From an uncultured Lachnospiraceae bacterium (GTDB taxonomy: Bacteria > Bacillota > Clostridia > Lachnospirales > Lachnospiraceae), in contig USJG01000035.1 in the NCBI GenBank assembly GCA_900554925.1, positions 1-16,526 of the forward strand: a DNA stretch of 16,526 nucleotides, given 5' to 3'. The position numbers were made by a program, and so were the translations under genes. Below, in pieces: positions 1 to 7,411 of the stretch; the first letter of the stretch is position 1; every line of letters begins with the position of its first letter. The notes under the pieces were generated by a model. It ran no database searches. It saw nothing but the letters and a program-made list of their open reading frames with translations, and was not told where the DNA came from.

Positions 1-33
1 CTCTCCGCGAGAAGCGCATCCCGCCCGGAGGGC

Positions 34-78
34 TTTTGTATAACAGGAAAATCCGAAGGAATTTCCTGTTATACAAAA
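34..78. repeat. Long perfect inverted repeat (hairpin)
   Basis: Arms 34-50 (TTTTGTATAACAGGAAA) and 62-78 are perfect 17 bp reverse complements. Inside them TCC/GGA (52-54/58-60) can pair around a GAA loop, with a single A/A mismatch. The structure lies downstream of the vanZ-like gene and shares bases 75-78 with the neighbouring terminator, so the two hairpins cannot both form fully. It may be a second terminator or transcript-stabilising element, or a dispersed palindromic repeat; only the symmetry is seen directly. Bases 1-33 hold nothing I can assign. Confidence 0.75.
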
Positions 79-106
79 AACGCAGGTCAAAAAGCCTGCG
101 TTTTTT
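75..106. terminator. Bidirectional intrinsic terminator ending the pheST operon
   Basis: CGCAGG (81-86) pairs with CCTGCG (95-100), flanked by AAAAAA (75-80) and TTTTTT (101-106). The GC core is therefore followed by a U-run on either strand. On the minus strand it sits 17 bases after the stop codon of the VanZ-like gene and closes the long leftward operon. On the plus strand it could end a gene entering from the left. Confidence 0.85.
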
Positions 107-122
107 ATTACAACCTGTTTAT

Positions 123-632
123 TTAAGTATTATTTTTCTTTGCCCTTAATCCTCTGCCAAACAGTCTCCACAAAAGGGCTCCCGCCAGTATTACCAGCAT
201 TCCTGCTATCCCGCCCGCAGTATCAATCAGCACGTCCTTTACTGCCGCATTTCTGCCCGGAACAAAATACTGATGAAGCTCATCTGCTGCCGCTGAGAGC
301 AAAAGCTGTACTATGACCCAGAAACGCCCTTTCCATATGGTTCCAAACCACACGACCACGATACTGTATGACAAAAATCCCACACATGCATATTCTGTGA
401 AATGTGCCAGTTTTCTGATAAAACCTTCTGCTGAGGAAACAGTATATCCGGCTATTTGCTGATTCCCACTGCCTCCTTTGATTTTGTAATAAAATTGCAG
501 CAGTGCTTTGGTCACTCTTGTACTGATATCAGATGACCTGTCCGCATCCTCTGAAGAAAAATAAAATATCATAAGATACAGTATCATTAACAGCAGAAGT
601 GCAATCACCGTATAAATTTTCTTTCCGGCCAT
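123..632 (-). CDS. VanZ-like family membrane protein
   Basis: 169 aa. The sequence shows the VanZ-like pattern: a first membrane helix (about 6-25) followed by FSSEDADRSSD, then RKLAHFTEY (73-81), a helix around 83-97, a helix around 102-115 running into DELHQYFVPGR (117-127), conserved Asp133 and Asp137, and a final helix (about 139-157). The C-terminus is short and basic (RAKK). The family is named after the teicoplanin-resistance protein VanZ, but most chromosomal members have no demonstrated role. No glycopeptide-resistance genes are present here, so resistance should not be inferred. It begins 9 bases after the PilZ gene's stop codon. The GGGAG ribosome binding site overlaps the end of that gene and is rather far (13 bases) from the ATG. 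It is the last gene of the operon. Confidence 0.85.
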   Translation of the reverse strand: MAGKKIYTVIALLLLMILYLMIFYFSSEDADRSSDISTRVTKALLQFYYKIKGGSGNQQIAGYTVSSAEGFIRKLAHFTEYACVGFLSYSIVVVWFGTIWKGRFWVIVQLLLSAAADELHQYFVPGRNAAVKDVLIDTAGGIAGMLVILAGALLWRLFGRGLRAKKNNT

Positions 633-641
633 GTTCAGACA

Positions 642-980
642 TTAACTCCCTGATAAATTCTCTACTGTATCATACACTTCAATTCTGGAGGCCTCAGTTT
701 CCGGCATACCGATAAAAATTGCTCCGTAATTATAACCCTGTCCCTTTTTTTCGATTCTGACAATTTCAAGAAAGGCATGGATCACTTCCTGAGTCCATAT
801 TCTTAAGTTGGCTTCATATACCGCGCCAATCTCAAGCAGCTCCTTGCAGTTAAATCCAATGCCAGATTTTGACACATCCGCAATGTCAATAGTCGTTTCA
901 TGTTTTTTGTTATCATCCAGCCTTTTAACGATCAGAGTAGATATGAGTTCTCTGCGGTTGTCCTTTCTTCTCTCTTCCAT
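642..980 (-). CDS. PilZ-domain protein (probable cyclic-di-GMP receptor)
   Basis: 112 aa from the ATG at 980, chosen because AGGAGGT (990-984) lies just upstream. An in-frame codon at 1025 would add 15 residues but has no comparable site. The N-terminus carries the RxxxR motif (MEERRKDNRREL, R5 to R9), followed by DVSKSGIGF (D35, S37, G40), the D/NxSxxG motif. A later YGAIFIGM segment fits the last strands of the barrel. These two motifs are what bind cyclic-di-GMP in PilZ proteins. The protein is a single PilZ domain with no YcgR-N or enzymatic domain, so it most likely works as a small adaptor; its partner cannot be read from the sequence. It lies 48 bases after queA and 9 before the VanZ-like gene, consistent with cotranscription. 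Confidence 0.85.
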   Translation of the reverse strand: MEERRKDNRRELISTLIVKRLDDNKKHETTIDIADVSKSGIGFNCKELLEIGAVYEANLRIWTQEVIHAFLEIVRIEKKGQGYNYGAIFIGMPETEASRIEVYDTVENLSGS

Positions 981-1028
981 GATACCTCCTGTGTACTTAA
1001 AGCCCTGGGCGCTTTTCCTTATCATAAT

Positions 1029-2123
1029 CTAAATGATATTTTTTGTAAAGTCATCTGTAAAAAAGCAGGCATCCCCAAAGGAGAAAAAGCGGTATTTTTC
1101 TTTTACCGCCTCCTCATAAGCCTTTAAGACATTTTCCCGGCCTGCCAGCGCACTTACCAGCATTACTAAGGTAGATTCCGGCAGATGGAAATTGGTGATC
1201 AGACAATCAAGAACTTTAAACCGATATCCGGGATAGATGAATATTTCCGTATCCCCGCAGGATTCTGAAAGCATTCCATTTTCATCTGCGGCGCTTTCTA
1301 TCGTCCGGCAGCTTGTTGTTCCTACACAGATTACCCTGTGGCCGCTTTTCCTGGTGTCGTTGATCAGCTGTGCCGCCTGCTCTGTGATCTGGTAATACTC
1401 CGAATGCATATGATGCTCCAGAATATGTTCCGCTTTTACCGGCCGGAAGGTTCCAAGTCCTACATGAAGCGTTACATAGGCCAGCTTCACACCCTTTTTT
1501 TCTATTTGCTCAAGCAGTTCCTCTGTAAAATGAAGTCCTGCTGTAGGCGCCGCTGCTGAACCGTCATATTTTGCATAAACTGTCTGATAACGGTTTTTAT
1601 CCTTCAGCTTATGGGTAATATAGGGAGGCAGGGGCATTTCCCCAAGGCGGTCCAAAACCTCTTCAAAAATCCCTTCGTAAGAAAACCGGATCAGCCTGTT
1701 GCCTTCTTCCACAATATCTAATACTTCCGCATTTAAAATCCCATCTCCAAAGGTAAGATGCGCGCCCGGTCTTATTTTTTTCCCGGGCTTTACCAGACTT
1801 TCCCACACATCATTTTCTCTTCTTTTAAGAAGAAGCACTTCTACCGCCGCTTTAGTATCAGCCTTTACTCCCAGAAGCCTTGCGGGAAGTACTCTGGTGT
1901 TGTTCAAAACCAGACAGTCGCCGGGGTGCAGGTAATCTATGATATTGCGAAATATCTCATGCTTCACAGCGCCTGTATTTTTATCTACCATAAGCAGTCT
2001 GGAGGCTGACCTGTCCTCAAGAGGGTCCTGGGCGATCAGCTCCCCCGGAAGATCAAAATAAAAATCTGAGGTCTTAAGGCCCCGTCCCTGCTTATTTGTG
2101 TCCTTTGTATCCGCAGTTTCCAT
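1029..2123 (-). CDS. queA: S-adenosylmethionine:tRNA ribosyltransferase-isomerase QueA
   Basis: 364 aa. QueA transfers and isomerises the ribosyl part of S-adenosylmethionine onto preQ1 in tRNA, giving epoxyqueuosine at wobble position 34 of GUN-anticodon tRNAs. Family signatures run the whole length: YFDLPGELIAQDPLEDRSAS near the N-terminus, LNNTRVLPARLLG, PTAGLHFTEELL, LHVGLGTFRPV with the following HHMHSEYY, GTTSCRTIES, and near the C-terminus DCLITNFHLPESTLVMLVSA. Length is slightly above the usual ~340 because of about 15 extra N-terminal residues rich in Thr, Asp and Lys. The ATG is one base after the peptidase stop codon, and its AGGAG ribosome binding site lies inside the end of that gene, which implies coupling. 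No other queuosine genes (tgt, queG, queT) are in the window. Confidence 0.96.
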   Translation of the reverse strand: METADTKDTNKQGRGLKTSDFYFDLPGELIAQDPLEDRSASRLLMVDKNTGAVKHEIFRNIIDYLHPGDCLVLNNTRVLPARLLGVKADTKAAVEVLLLKRRENDVWESLVKPGKKIRPGAHLTFGDGILNAEVLDIVEEGNRLIRFSYEGIFEEVLDRLGEMPLPPYITHKLKDKNRYQTVYAKYDGSAAAPTAGLHFTEELLEQIEKKGVKLAYVTLHVGLGTFRPVKAEHILEHHMHSEYYQITEQAAQLINDTRKSGHRVICVGTTSCRTIESAADENGMLSESCGDTEIFIYPGYRFKVLDCLITNFHLPESTLVMLVSALAGRENVLKAYEEAVKEKYRFFSFGDACFFTDDFTKNII

Positions 2124-2124
2124 T

Positions 2125-3567
2125 TTACAGCCCTTCTCCTTTTAAGAAAGCTTCATAGCCGCGTTTAGTTTCGTATATATCCGCTTTGCTGGTGGCCTCC
2201 CAGGGCGCATGCATATTCAAAACCGCCACGCCGCTGTCAATCACATTCATTCCATACAGGGCAAGAATGTAGGCAATGGTTCCGCCGCCGCCAAGGTCCA
2301 CTTTTCCAAGCTCTGCTGTCTGGAAATTAATTTCTTCCTTTTCAAATATCCGGCGGATATAGGCGATATATTCTGCGTTTGCATCATTAGAGCCGGATTT
2401 TCCTCTGGAGCCGGTAAACTTATTAAACACCATGCCTCCGCCTAAATAAGCCACATTTTTCTTATCAAAGCTTGCCGCAAAAGTGGGATCATAGGCACTG
2501 CTTACATCGGAGGAAAGCATACAGGAGGAAGCCAGGCATCTTCTTACATTAAGCTCCGAATATTCTCCTGTGAGATTCATTACCTCTGCAACCATATTTT
2601 CAAAAAACTTTGACTGCATTCCGGTAGCCCCTACACTGCCAATTTCCTCTTTATCCACTAACAGGCAGCAGGCAGTTTTATCGGTGTCATCTGTTTCCAG
2701 CATTGCCTTCAGAGAAGAAAATGCACATACCCTGTCATCCTGACCGTATCCCAGTATCATGCTGCGGTCAAACCCTGCTTCTCTTGCCTTGCCGGCAGGC
2801 ACTACCTCTAGCTCTGCCGAAAGGAAATCCTCTTCCTCTATGTCATAGGTTTTCTTTAATATATCAAGGACTCCTTTTTTGACTGCTTCCTTTGCCTGAT
2901 CCTTTTTGGATTCTTTCTCTGCCTTTCCGCTCTTATCGGCTGCTTTTTCCTTACCAATTGTAATGGGCTTATTGCCGACGATAATATCAAGGGCTTCCCC
3001 TTCGATTACTTTGGCTGCCTTCTTCTCCATCTGCTCCTGGGCCAGGTGGATCAGCAGATCGGAAATGAAAAATACCGGATCCTCTTCGTTTTCTCCAATA
3101 TTGATTTCTACCGTAGTGCCATCCTTTTTTATGATCACTCCATGAATGGCAAGGGGAAGGGTCACCCACTGGTACTTTTTCACACCGCCATAATAATGGG
3201 TATCCAGATAGGCAAAACCTCCCTCTTCATAGAGGGGATTCTGCTTAATATCCAGTCTGGGCGAATCAATATGGGCGCCAAGAATATTCATTCCTTCTGT
3301 CATGGGCTTGTTTCCAATGCGGAACATAGCCACTGACTTATTCATCCATACAGCATATACCTTATCACCTTTTTTCAGCTTTTCGCCTTTTTTGATGACC
3401 TCCTGTAATTCACGGTATCCTTTCTTCTCCACAGCATTTACAATATAGTCCACGCATTCACGCTCTGTTTTTCCTTCATCCAGAAATCTTCTGTATTCAT
3501 CAGCAAATGCATCTGCCTCCTTAAGCCGCTTGCTGCTGTAGGTTTCCCATGTGTTTTTCTTTTCCAT
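2125..3567 (-). CDS. M18-family zinc aminopeptidase
   Basis: 480 aa from the ATG at 3567; a TTG directly before it is in frame, but the GAGAGG site is better spaced to the ATG. M18 enzymes are cytosolic di-zinc aminopeptidases (aspartyl aminopeptidase / aminopeptidase I group) that remove N-terminal residues from peptides. Metal and catalytic motifs are visible: GAHIDSPRLD (His99, Asp101), GQDDR (bridging Asp about 278), VDKEEIGSVGATG (Glu307/308, general base and ligand), SSDVSSAYDP (Asp354) and NMHAPWE (His453). A Lys/Glu/Ala-rich stretch at about 205-231 separates the two halves and looks like a flexible insertion. Substrate preference cannot be read. It sits between pheT (25 bases upstream) and queA (1 base downstream) in the T-box operon. 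Confidence 0.93.
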   Translation of the reverse strand: MEKKNTWETYSSKRLKEADAFADEYRRFLDEGKTERECVDYIVNAVEKKGYRELQEVIKKGEKLKKGDKVYAVWMNKSVAMFRIGNKPMTEGMNILGAHIDSPRLDIKQNPLYEEGGFAYLDTHYYGGVKKYQWVTLPLAIHGVIIKKDGTTVEINIGENEEDPVFFISDLLIHLAQEQMEKKAAKVIEGEALDIIVGNKPITIGKEKAADKSGKAEKESKKDQAKEAVKKGVLDILKKTYDIEEEDFLSAELEVVPAGKAREAGFDRSMILGYGQDDRVCAFSSLKAMLETDDTDKTACCLLVDKEEIGSVGATGMQSKFFENMVAEVMNLTGEYSELNVRRCLASSCMLSSDVSSAYDPTFAASFDKKNVAYLGGGMVFNKFTGSRGKSGSNDANAEYIAYIRRIFEKEEINFQTAELGKVDLGGGGTIAYILALYGMNVIDSGVAVLNMHAPWEATSKADIYETKRGYEAFLKGEGL

Positions 3568-3592
3568 CAAATCAACCTCTCATTTCTTTCTG

Positions 3593-5953
3593 TCAGCTTT
3601 TCAGTTTTACTCCAATGGTCTCCAGATTTTCCAGAATATGGTCAATATGCTTCTGCACTTCTTCCCCGGTAAGGGTTCTGTCATCCAGACCAAAGAATAA
3701 CCTGATGGTAATGCTCTTAACTGTCTGCGCATCATAAATATCAATCACAGAAACATCACGCAGTTCCTTTATCTTCAGTTTCTTCCAGCAGGTAGAAATA
3801 TCCTCAAATCTGACCCCTTCCGGTATAATTAAGGACAGGTCATATTCCACTGTAGGGAATCTGGAGGGCTCTGCAAACTCAAGTGCTGCCGGTTCAATTT
3901 CAAGGAGCAGATCCATATCAATTTCAATGCAGACAACTACCGCATTTTTAGCAATTTTGCCTAATGTTCCAGGATGAAGGGTATTCATAACGCCAACCCG
4001 CTTTCCATCCAGCATAATCTGTGCTGTGTTCCTGGGATGCTGCCATGCATGCTCTGTTTCTATTTTGGCATACTCTGCTTTTTTATGCTTTAACTGGCTG
4101 CAGATGGTATTGATAAGCTGGACAGCGCTGATATAAAGGGTCTTTTCCGCCATCTCCTTACTGTACATGGCAATTCCCAGCATACGACGTTCATTTGCAG
4201 TCCCGTCCTCTTTTTCTCCCTGTACCACTCTGCCGATTTCAAATATGCCAAAAGAAGGTCTGTAATTACGGTTATTGTATACAAGAGGCAGAAAGCTCTG
4301 GAACAATGTAGTTCTTAAAATACCATTGTCCTCTGCACTTCCCAGTATCCGGACATTTTCTTCCGGCGCAAGTCCCAGATTTTTAAGCCCGTCAGGATCG
4401 CACCACACCCTGGTATGCACCTCGTTCATTGCATAGGTTTTTACCAAAAGATCCTTGATCATATTTTCTTCTTTTCTGCGCTGGGTAGTCTTGGCAGGAA
4501 GAAGTGGGGATAAGGTAGTTTTGATCTGGAAATTATCGTAACCGTAAATACGGGTAATCTCTTCAATAATATCCGCCTTCATGCTTACATCCTTGGTTCC
4601 CCGCCAGCTGGGAACTTCCGTAACAAAGCTTTCACCCTCCTGACTGGTCTTAAAGCCAAGCTGCTCTAAGGTCTGCTTAATACGCTGGCAGGAAATATCA
4701 ATTCCCGTATATCTGTCCACAAACTGTTTGTCAAAGCTGACGAAAATCTGAGGGTATTTATGAAGATAAATATCTGTAATATTACTTGTACATATACAGC
4801 CGGGATCTGAATCCTTAAGCAGCTTAATAAAACGCTTTGCTGCCAGCATAGTCATTTCAGGATCCAGCGTCTTTTCATAGCGTGCAGACGCATCGGTGCG
4901 AAGGGCCAGCCTGGAGGCGGACTTACGTACGCTGACACCGTCAAAATTAGCAGATTCCAGCACAACAGAGTTCGTCTCATCTGTAATTTCGCTGTCAAGA
5001 CCACCCATAATGCCTGCGATGCCAACAGGTGTTTCATTATCGTAAATCATCAGCGTGTCAGGTGTAATATCACGTTCTACCCCATCCAGGGTGGTAAACA
5101 AAATATTCTCCTTGGGCGTATCAACAACGATCTTTCCGATCTTATTTCCATCAAAAGCATGCATGGGCTGACCAAGCTCCAGCATAATATAATTTGTCAG
5201 ATCTGCCAGAAGGTTGATTGCCCTTGTACCGCAATAGTACAGACGGATCTGCATTTCCATGGAGCTGACCTTTTTAGTGACGTTCTCAATACGAACACTG
5301 GTGTAACGATAGACAAGCTCCTTGTTACCGATTTCAACAGCCACATTGACATCCCCCTGATATGGATTCTCCATAACCTCAAGTTCCTTCAGGGTTTGTC
5401 CGGTAAGCGCAGCAAATTCACGGGCCATCCCATAGTGTCCCCATAAATCCGGCCTGTTAGTCAGAGATTTATTATCCACCTCAAAAACCACATCCTCAAT
5501 AGGGTAAATCTCTTTTAAATCAGTTCCGTTTACCAGGTCAGAGTCTAACTCCATAATGCCTTCGTGGTTATCAGAAATACCAAGTTCCTTAGCAGAACAA
5601 CACATGCCGTTAGACACCTGTCCACGCAGTTTGGCAGGTTTGATCTTGATTTCACCTACCTGTCCTCCTACTTTGCAGAAAGCGGTTTTAATTCCCACTC
5701 TTGCATTAGGTGCCCCGCATACTACGTCGTATACGTCGTCCCCTGCATCTACCTTTAACAAATGCAGATGATCGGAATCCGGATGGTCCTTACAGGAGAT
5801 GATCTCTCCTACCACCACATCCTGAATATCCTTTCCCTTATATTCAATCCCCTCTACTTCCGCTGTAGATAATGTAAATCTGTGTATTAATTTTTCCAGA
5901 TCCTGCCCTTCAAGGTCTACAAAATCTCTGATCCAATTCATTGATACGAACAC
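3593..5953 (-). CDS. pheT: Phenylalanine-tRNA ligase, beta subunit
   Basis: 786 aa, the usual size for bacterial PheT. It forms the (alpha-beta)2 enzyme that charges tRNA-Phe; the beta chain carries tRNA recognition and editing. Domains by position: N-terminal leader (1-40), OB-fold tRNA-binding domain (about 43-150, with VVCGAPNARVG and LRGQVSNGMCCSAKELG), the DNKSLTNRPDLWGHYGMARE signature (160-179), B3/4 editing region (about 210-380), B5 domain including EEITRIYGYDN, the inactive synthetase-like core, and a C-terminal ferredoxin-like anticodon-binding domain (about 692-785). The start is a GTG at 5953 with AGGAGGT 7 bases upstream; the ATG four codons on lacks such a site. It follows pheS by 16 bases. 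Confidence 0.97.
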   Translation of the reverse strand: MFVSMNWIRDFVDLEGQDLEKLIHRFTLSTAEVEGIEYKGKDIQDVVVGEIISCKDHPDSDHLHLLKVDAGDDVYDVVCGAPNARVGIKTAFCKVGGQVGEIKIKPAKLRGQVSNGMCCSAKELGISDNHEGIMELDSDLVNGTDLKEIYPIEDVVFEVDNKSLTNRPDLWGHYGMAREFAALTGQTLKELEVMENPYQGDVNVAVEIGNKELVYRYTSVRIENVTKKVSSMEMQIRLYYCGTRAINLLADLTNYIMLELGQPMHAFDGNKIGKIVVDTPKENILFTTLDGVERDITPDTLMIYDNETPVGIAGIMGGLDSEITDETNSVVLESANFDGVSVRKSASRLALRTDASARYEKTLDPEMTMLAAKRFIKLLKDSDPGCICTSNITDIYLHKYPQIFVSFDKQFVDRYTGIDISCQRIKQTLEQLGFKTSQEGESFVTEVPSWRGTKDVSMKADIIEEITRIYGYDNFQIKTTLSPLLPAKTTQRRKEENMIKDLLVKTYAMNEVHTRVWCDPDGLKNLGLAPEENVRILGSAEDNGILRTTLFQSFLPLVYNNRNYRPSFGIFEIGRVVQGEKEDGTANERRMLGIAMYSKEMAEKTLYISAVQLINTICSQLKHKKAEYAKIETEHAWQHPRNTAQIMLDGKRVGVMNTLHPGTLGKIAKNAVVVCIEIDMDLLLEIEPAALEFAEPSRFPTVEYDLSLIIPEGVRFEDISTCWKKLKIKELRDVSVIDIYDAQTVKSITIRLFFGLDDRTLTGEEVQKHIDHILENLETIGVKLKS

Positions 5954-5969
5954 GTCTTTTACCTCCTGT

Positions 5970-7034
5970 CTATTTGCTTACAAACTGGGATAATGCATTT
6001 AAATCCCCTTCGTTGAATACACGAATGTCTTTTACGCCATACTTCATCATGGCAAGTCTGGTAAGGCCAAGCCCAAAAGCAAAGCCTGTATATTTGTCCG
6101 GTTCTTCTTCCGTATTGATTCCGCCATATTTCAGTACATTGGGATGTATCATGCCACAGGGACAAAGCTCCAGCCAGCCTGAATTTTTACAGGAAGGACA
6201 GCCATCGCCGCCGCAGATCAGGCATTGAATGTCAAGCTCAAACCCAGGCTCCACAAATGGGAAAAAACCGGGACGGAGTCTTACGGTTACTTCTCTTTCA
6301 AACACCTGTGACAACATAGTCTTCATAAAATAAATCAAATTGGAAATAGAAATGTTCTTGTCGATCATGACTCCTTCCATCTGGAAAAATGTATTTTCAT
6401 GGCAGGCATCAATAGCCTCGTTTCTAAAGCATCTACCCGGAAATACCGCTCTGATAGGACGGTTCTTCTCTTTCAGGGCTTTGCCGTATTTGATCATAAT
6501 GGCGTTCTGGGCGGCTGAGGTATGGCTCTTTAACAACTGGTTCTTTGTAGACAGATAATAGGTATCCTGCATATCTCTTGCCGGATGGAATTTGGGAATG
6601 TTAAGAGCCTCAAAGCAGTGATAATCATCTACGATTTCATTATAATCCTCCACATCAAATCCCATAGATTCAAAAATATCCTCCAATTCTCGCTGCACCA
6701 GCGTAATGGGATGATAAGAACCGCAGGGATTATCCGTAGGCATGGATTCATCATACGCCTCCGTGCTGTTAATAGCCCTTTCCTCTTCTAACTGCGCCAG
6801 TTCCTTCTTTTTACTTTCCAGTCTGGAAATGACATCCTGCTTGAAGGTATTGATCATCTGCCCTGCTTCCTTCTTCTGTTCCGCAGGGATCTTCCCCAGT
6901 TCCTTCATTAATTCTGAAATGCAGCCTTTCTTGCTGGTAAAGTCAAGACGCAGGGTTTCCAAAGCGCCTGAATCCCTGACTTTAGAAAGTTCTTCTCCAA
7001 ATTGTTCTGTGAGCTTTTGAATTTTTTCTTTCAT
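5970..7034 (-). CDS. pheS: Phenylalanine-tRNA ligase, alpha subunit
   Basis: 354 aa. This is the catalytic alpha chain of PheRS, partner of the downstream pheT. The N-terminal ~85 residues look like the tRNA-binding coiled coil. The class II core follows: HPARDMQDTYYL (150-161), SHTSAAQ (170-176), motif 2 GRCFRNEAIDACHENTFFQ (200-218), FFPFVEP (257-263) and motif 3 GFAFGLGLTRLAM (317-329). The Ala of GFAF that shapes the Phe pocket is kept. Cys271, 274, 279 and 282 (CLICGGDGCPSC), as in other Firmicutes PheS, may form a metal-binding knuckle, with extra Cys291 and 293. Several motif residues differ from the common bacterial forms (see findings). Its AGGAGG site lies 6 bases from the ATG, directly after the T-box terminator. 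Confidence 0.96.
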   Translation of the reverse strand: MKEKIQKLTEQFGEELSKVRDSGALETLRLDFTSKKGCISELMKELGKIPAEQKKEAGQMINTFKQDVISRLESKKKELAQLEEERAINSTEAYDESMPTDNPCGSYHPITLVQRELEDIFESMGFDVEDYNEIVDDYHCFEALNIPKFHPARDMQDTYYLSTKNQLLKSHTSAAQNAIMIKYGKALKEKNRPIRAVFPGRCFRNEAIDACHENTFFQMEGVMIDKNISISNLIYFMKTMLSQVFEREVTVRLRPGFFPFVEPGFELDIQCLICGGDGCPSCKNSGWLELCPCGMIHPNVLKYGGINTEEEPDKYTGFAFGLGLTRLAMMKYGVKDIRVFNEGDLNALSQFVSK

Positions 7035-7050
7035 GATTTCCTCCTAACTT

Positions 7051-7086
7051 AAATAAAAAGTCCCTTGCATTATTCCTGCAAGGGAC
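7051..7086 (-). terminator. T-box regulated intrinsic terminator
   Basis: TGCAAGGGAC (7077-7086) and GTCCCTTGCA (7060-7069) form a perfect 10 bp stem. On the minus strand it is followed by UUUUUAUUU (7059-7051). It lies between the T-box motif and the pheS ribosome binding site, as expected for the conditional terminator that competes with the antiterminator. Confidence 0.93.
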
Positions 7087-7376
7087 GAATAAGATCCGCG
7101 GTACCACCCAAGTTCCTGCTTTCAAAGCAGACATCTCATACACGTAACGAGTGTTAGACGTTCAAACCTACTATTTAGCCTGCGAATCTGGCTTTTGCCT
7201 TCAATTCGCGGCCTCTGCATTCAGTCTGAAAGCTCCGGTGGGAAATTTGCCAGCCAACAGTTCTGTCTGTTATGCCTGATATCTGAACTAAAGGAAGCTT
7301 TCAGCCGGTGACTTCCTCTCTCTGATAGAAGATAATCTGCTACTATACACCTTCACAGCCTTTTCCTGTATAACTG
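7051..7376 (-). promoter_or_regulatory. T-box leader specific for phenylalanine (tRNA-Phe sensing)
   Basis: Read on the minus strand, the leader holds the hallmark T-box sequence TGGGTGGTACCGCGG (7110-7096). In its UGGU bulge, the variable U matches an A discriminator base. Upstream is a stem I with an AGUAG element (7344-7340), a distal hairpin GGAAG/CUUCC capped by CCGGCUGAAAG (7316-7293), and a specifier UUC at 7287-7285 (context UAGUUCAGA), a Phe codon. Two further hairpins precede the T-box: 7182-7209, and a perfect 7 bp stem III at 7116-7130. Known mechanism: uncharged tRNA-Phe pairs with the specifier and bulge, favouring the antiterminator and letting transcription enter pheS. The 5' boundary is inferred from the promoter. 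Confidence 0.95.
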
Positions 7377-7382
7377 TCTATC

Positions 7383-7411
7383 ATTTTAGCCAATCTTTTC
7401 CTTCCTGTCAA
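7383..7411 (-). promoter_or_regulatory. Sigma-A type promoter of the pheST operon
   Basis: Minus strand: perfect -35 TTGACA (7411-7406), 17 base spacer, -10 TAAAAT (7388-7383). The predicted start is near 7376, just ahead of T-box stem I. The promoter is embedded in the 3' end of the YihY-like gene, and the -10 box begins with that gene's TAA stop codon (7388-7386). Confidence 0.88.

Noticed and set aside
1..33. End of a plus-strand gene entering from the left
   Set aside because: Open frames exist through these bases but none gives recognisable protein sequence; too short to support.
123..632. Glycopeptide resistance gene (vanZ of a van cluster)
   Set aside because: Only the VanZ-like fold is present; there is no vanH, vanA, vanX or vanRS nearby, so a resistance role is not supported.
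981..1025. Upstream in-frame start for the PilZ protein
   Set aside because: The AGGAGGT site is positioned for the ATG at 980, and the RxxxR motif sits at the N-terminus as usual when that start is used.
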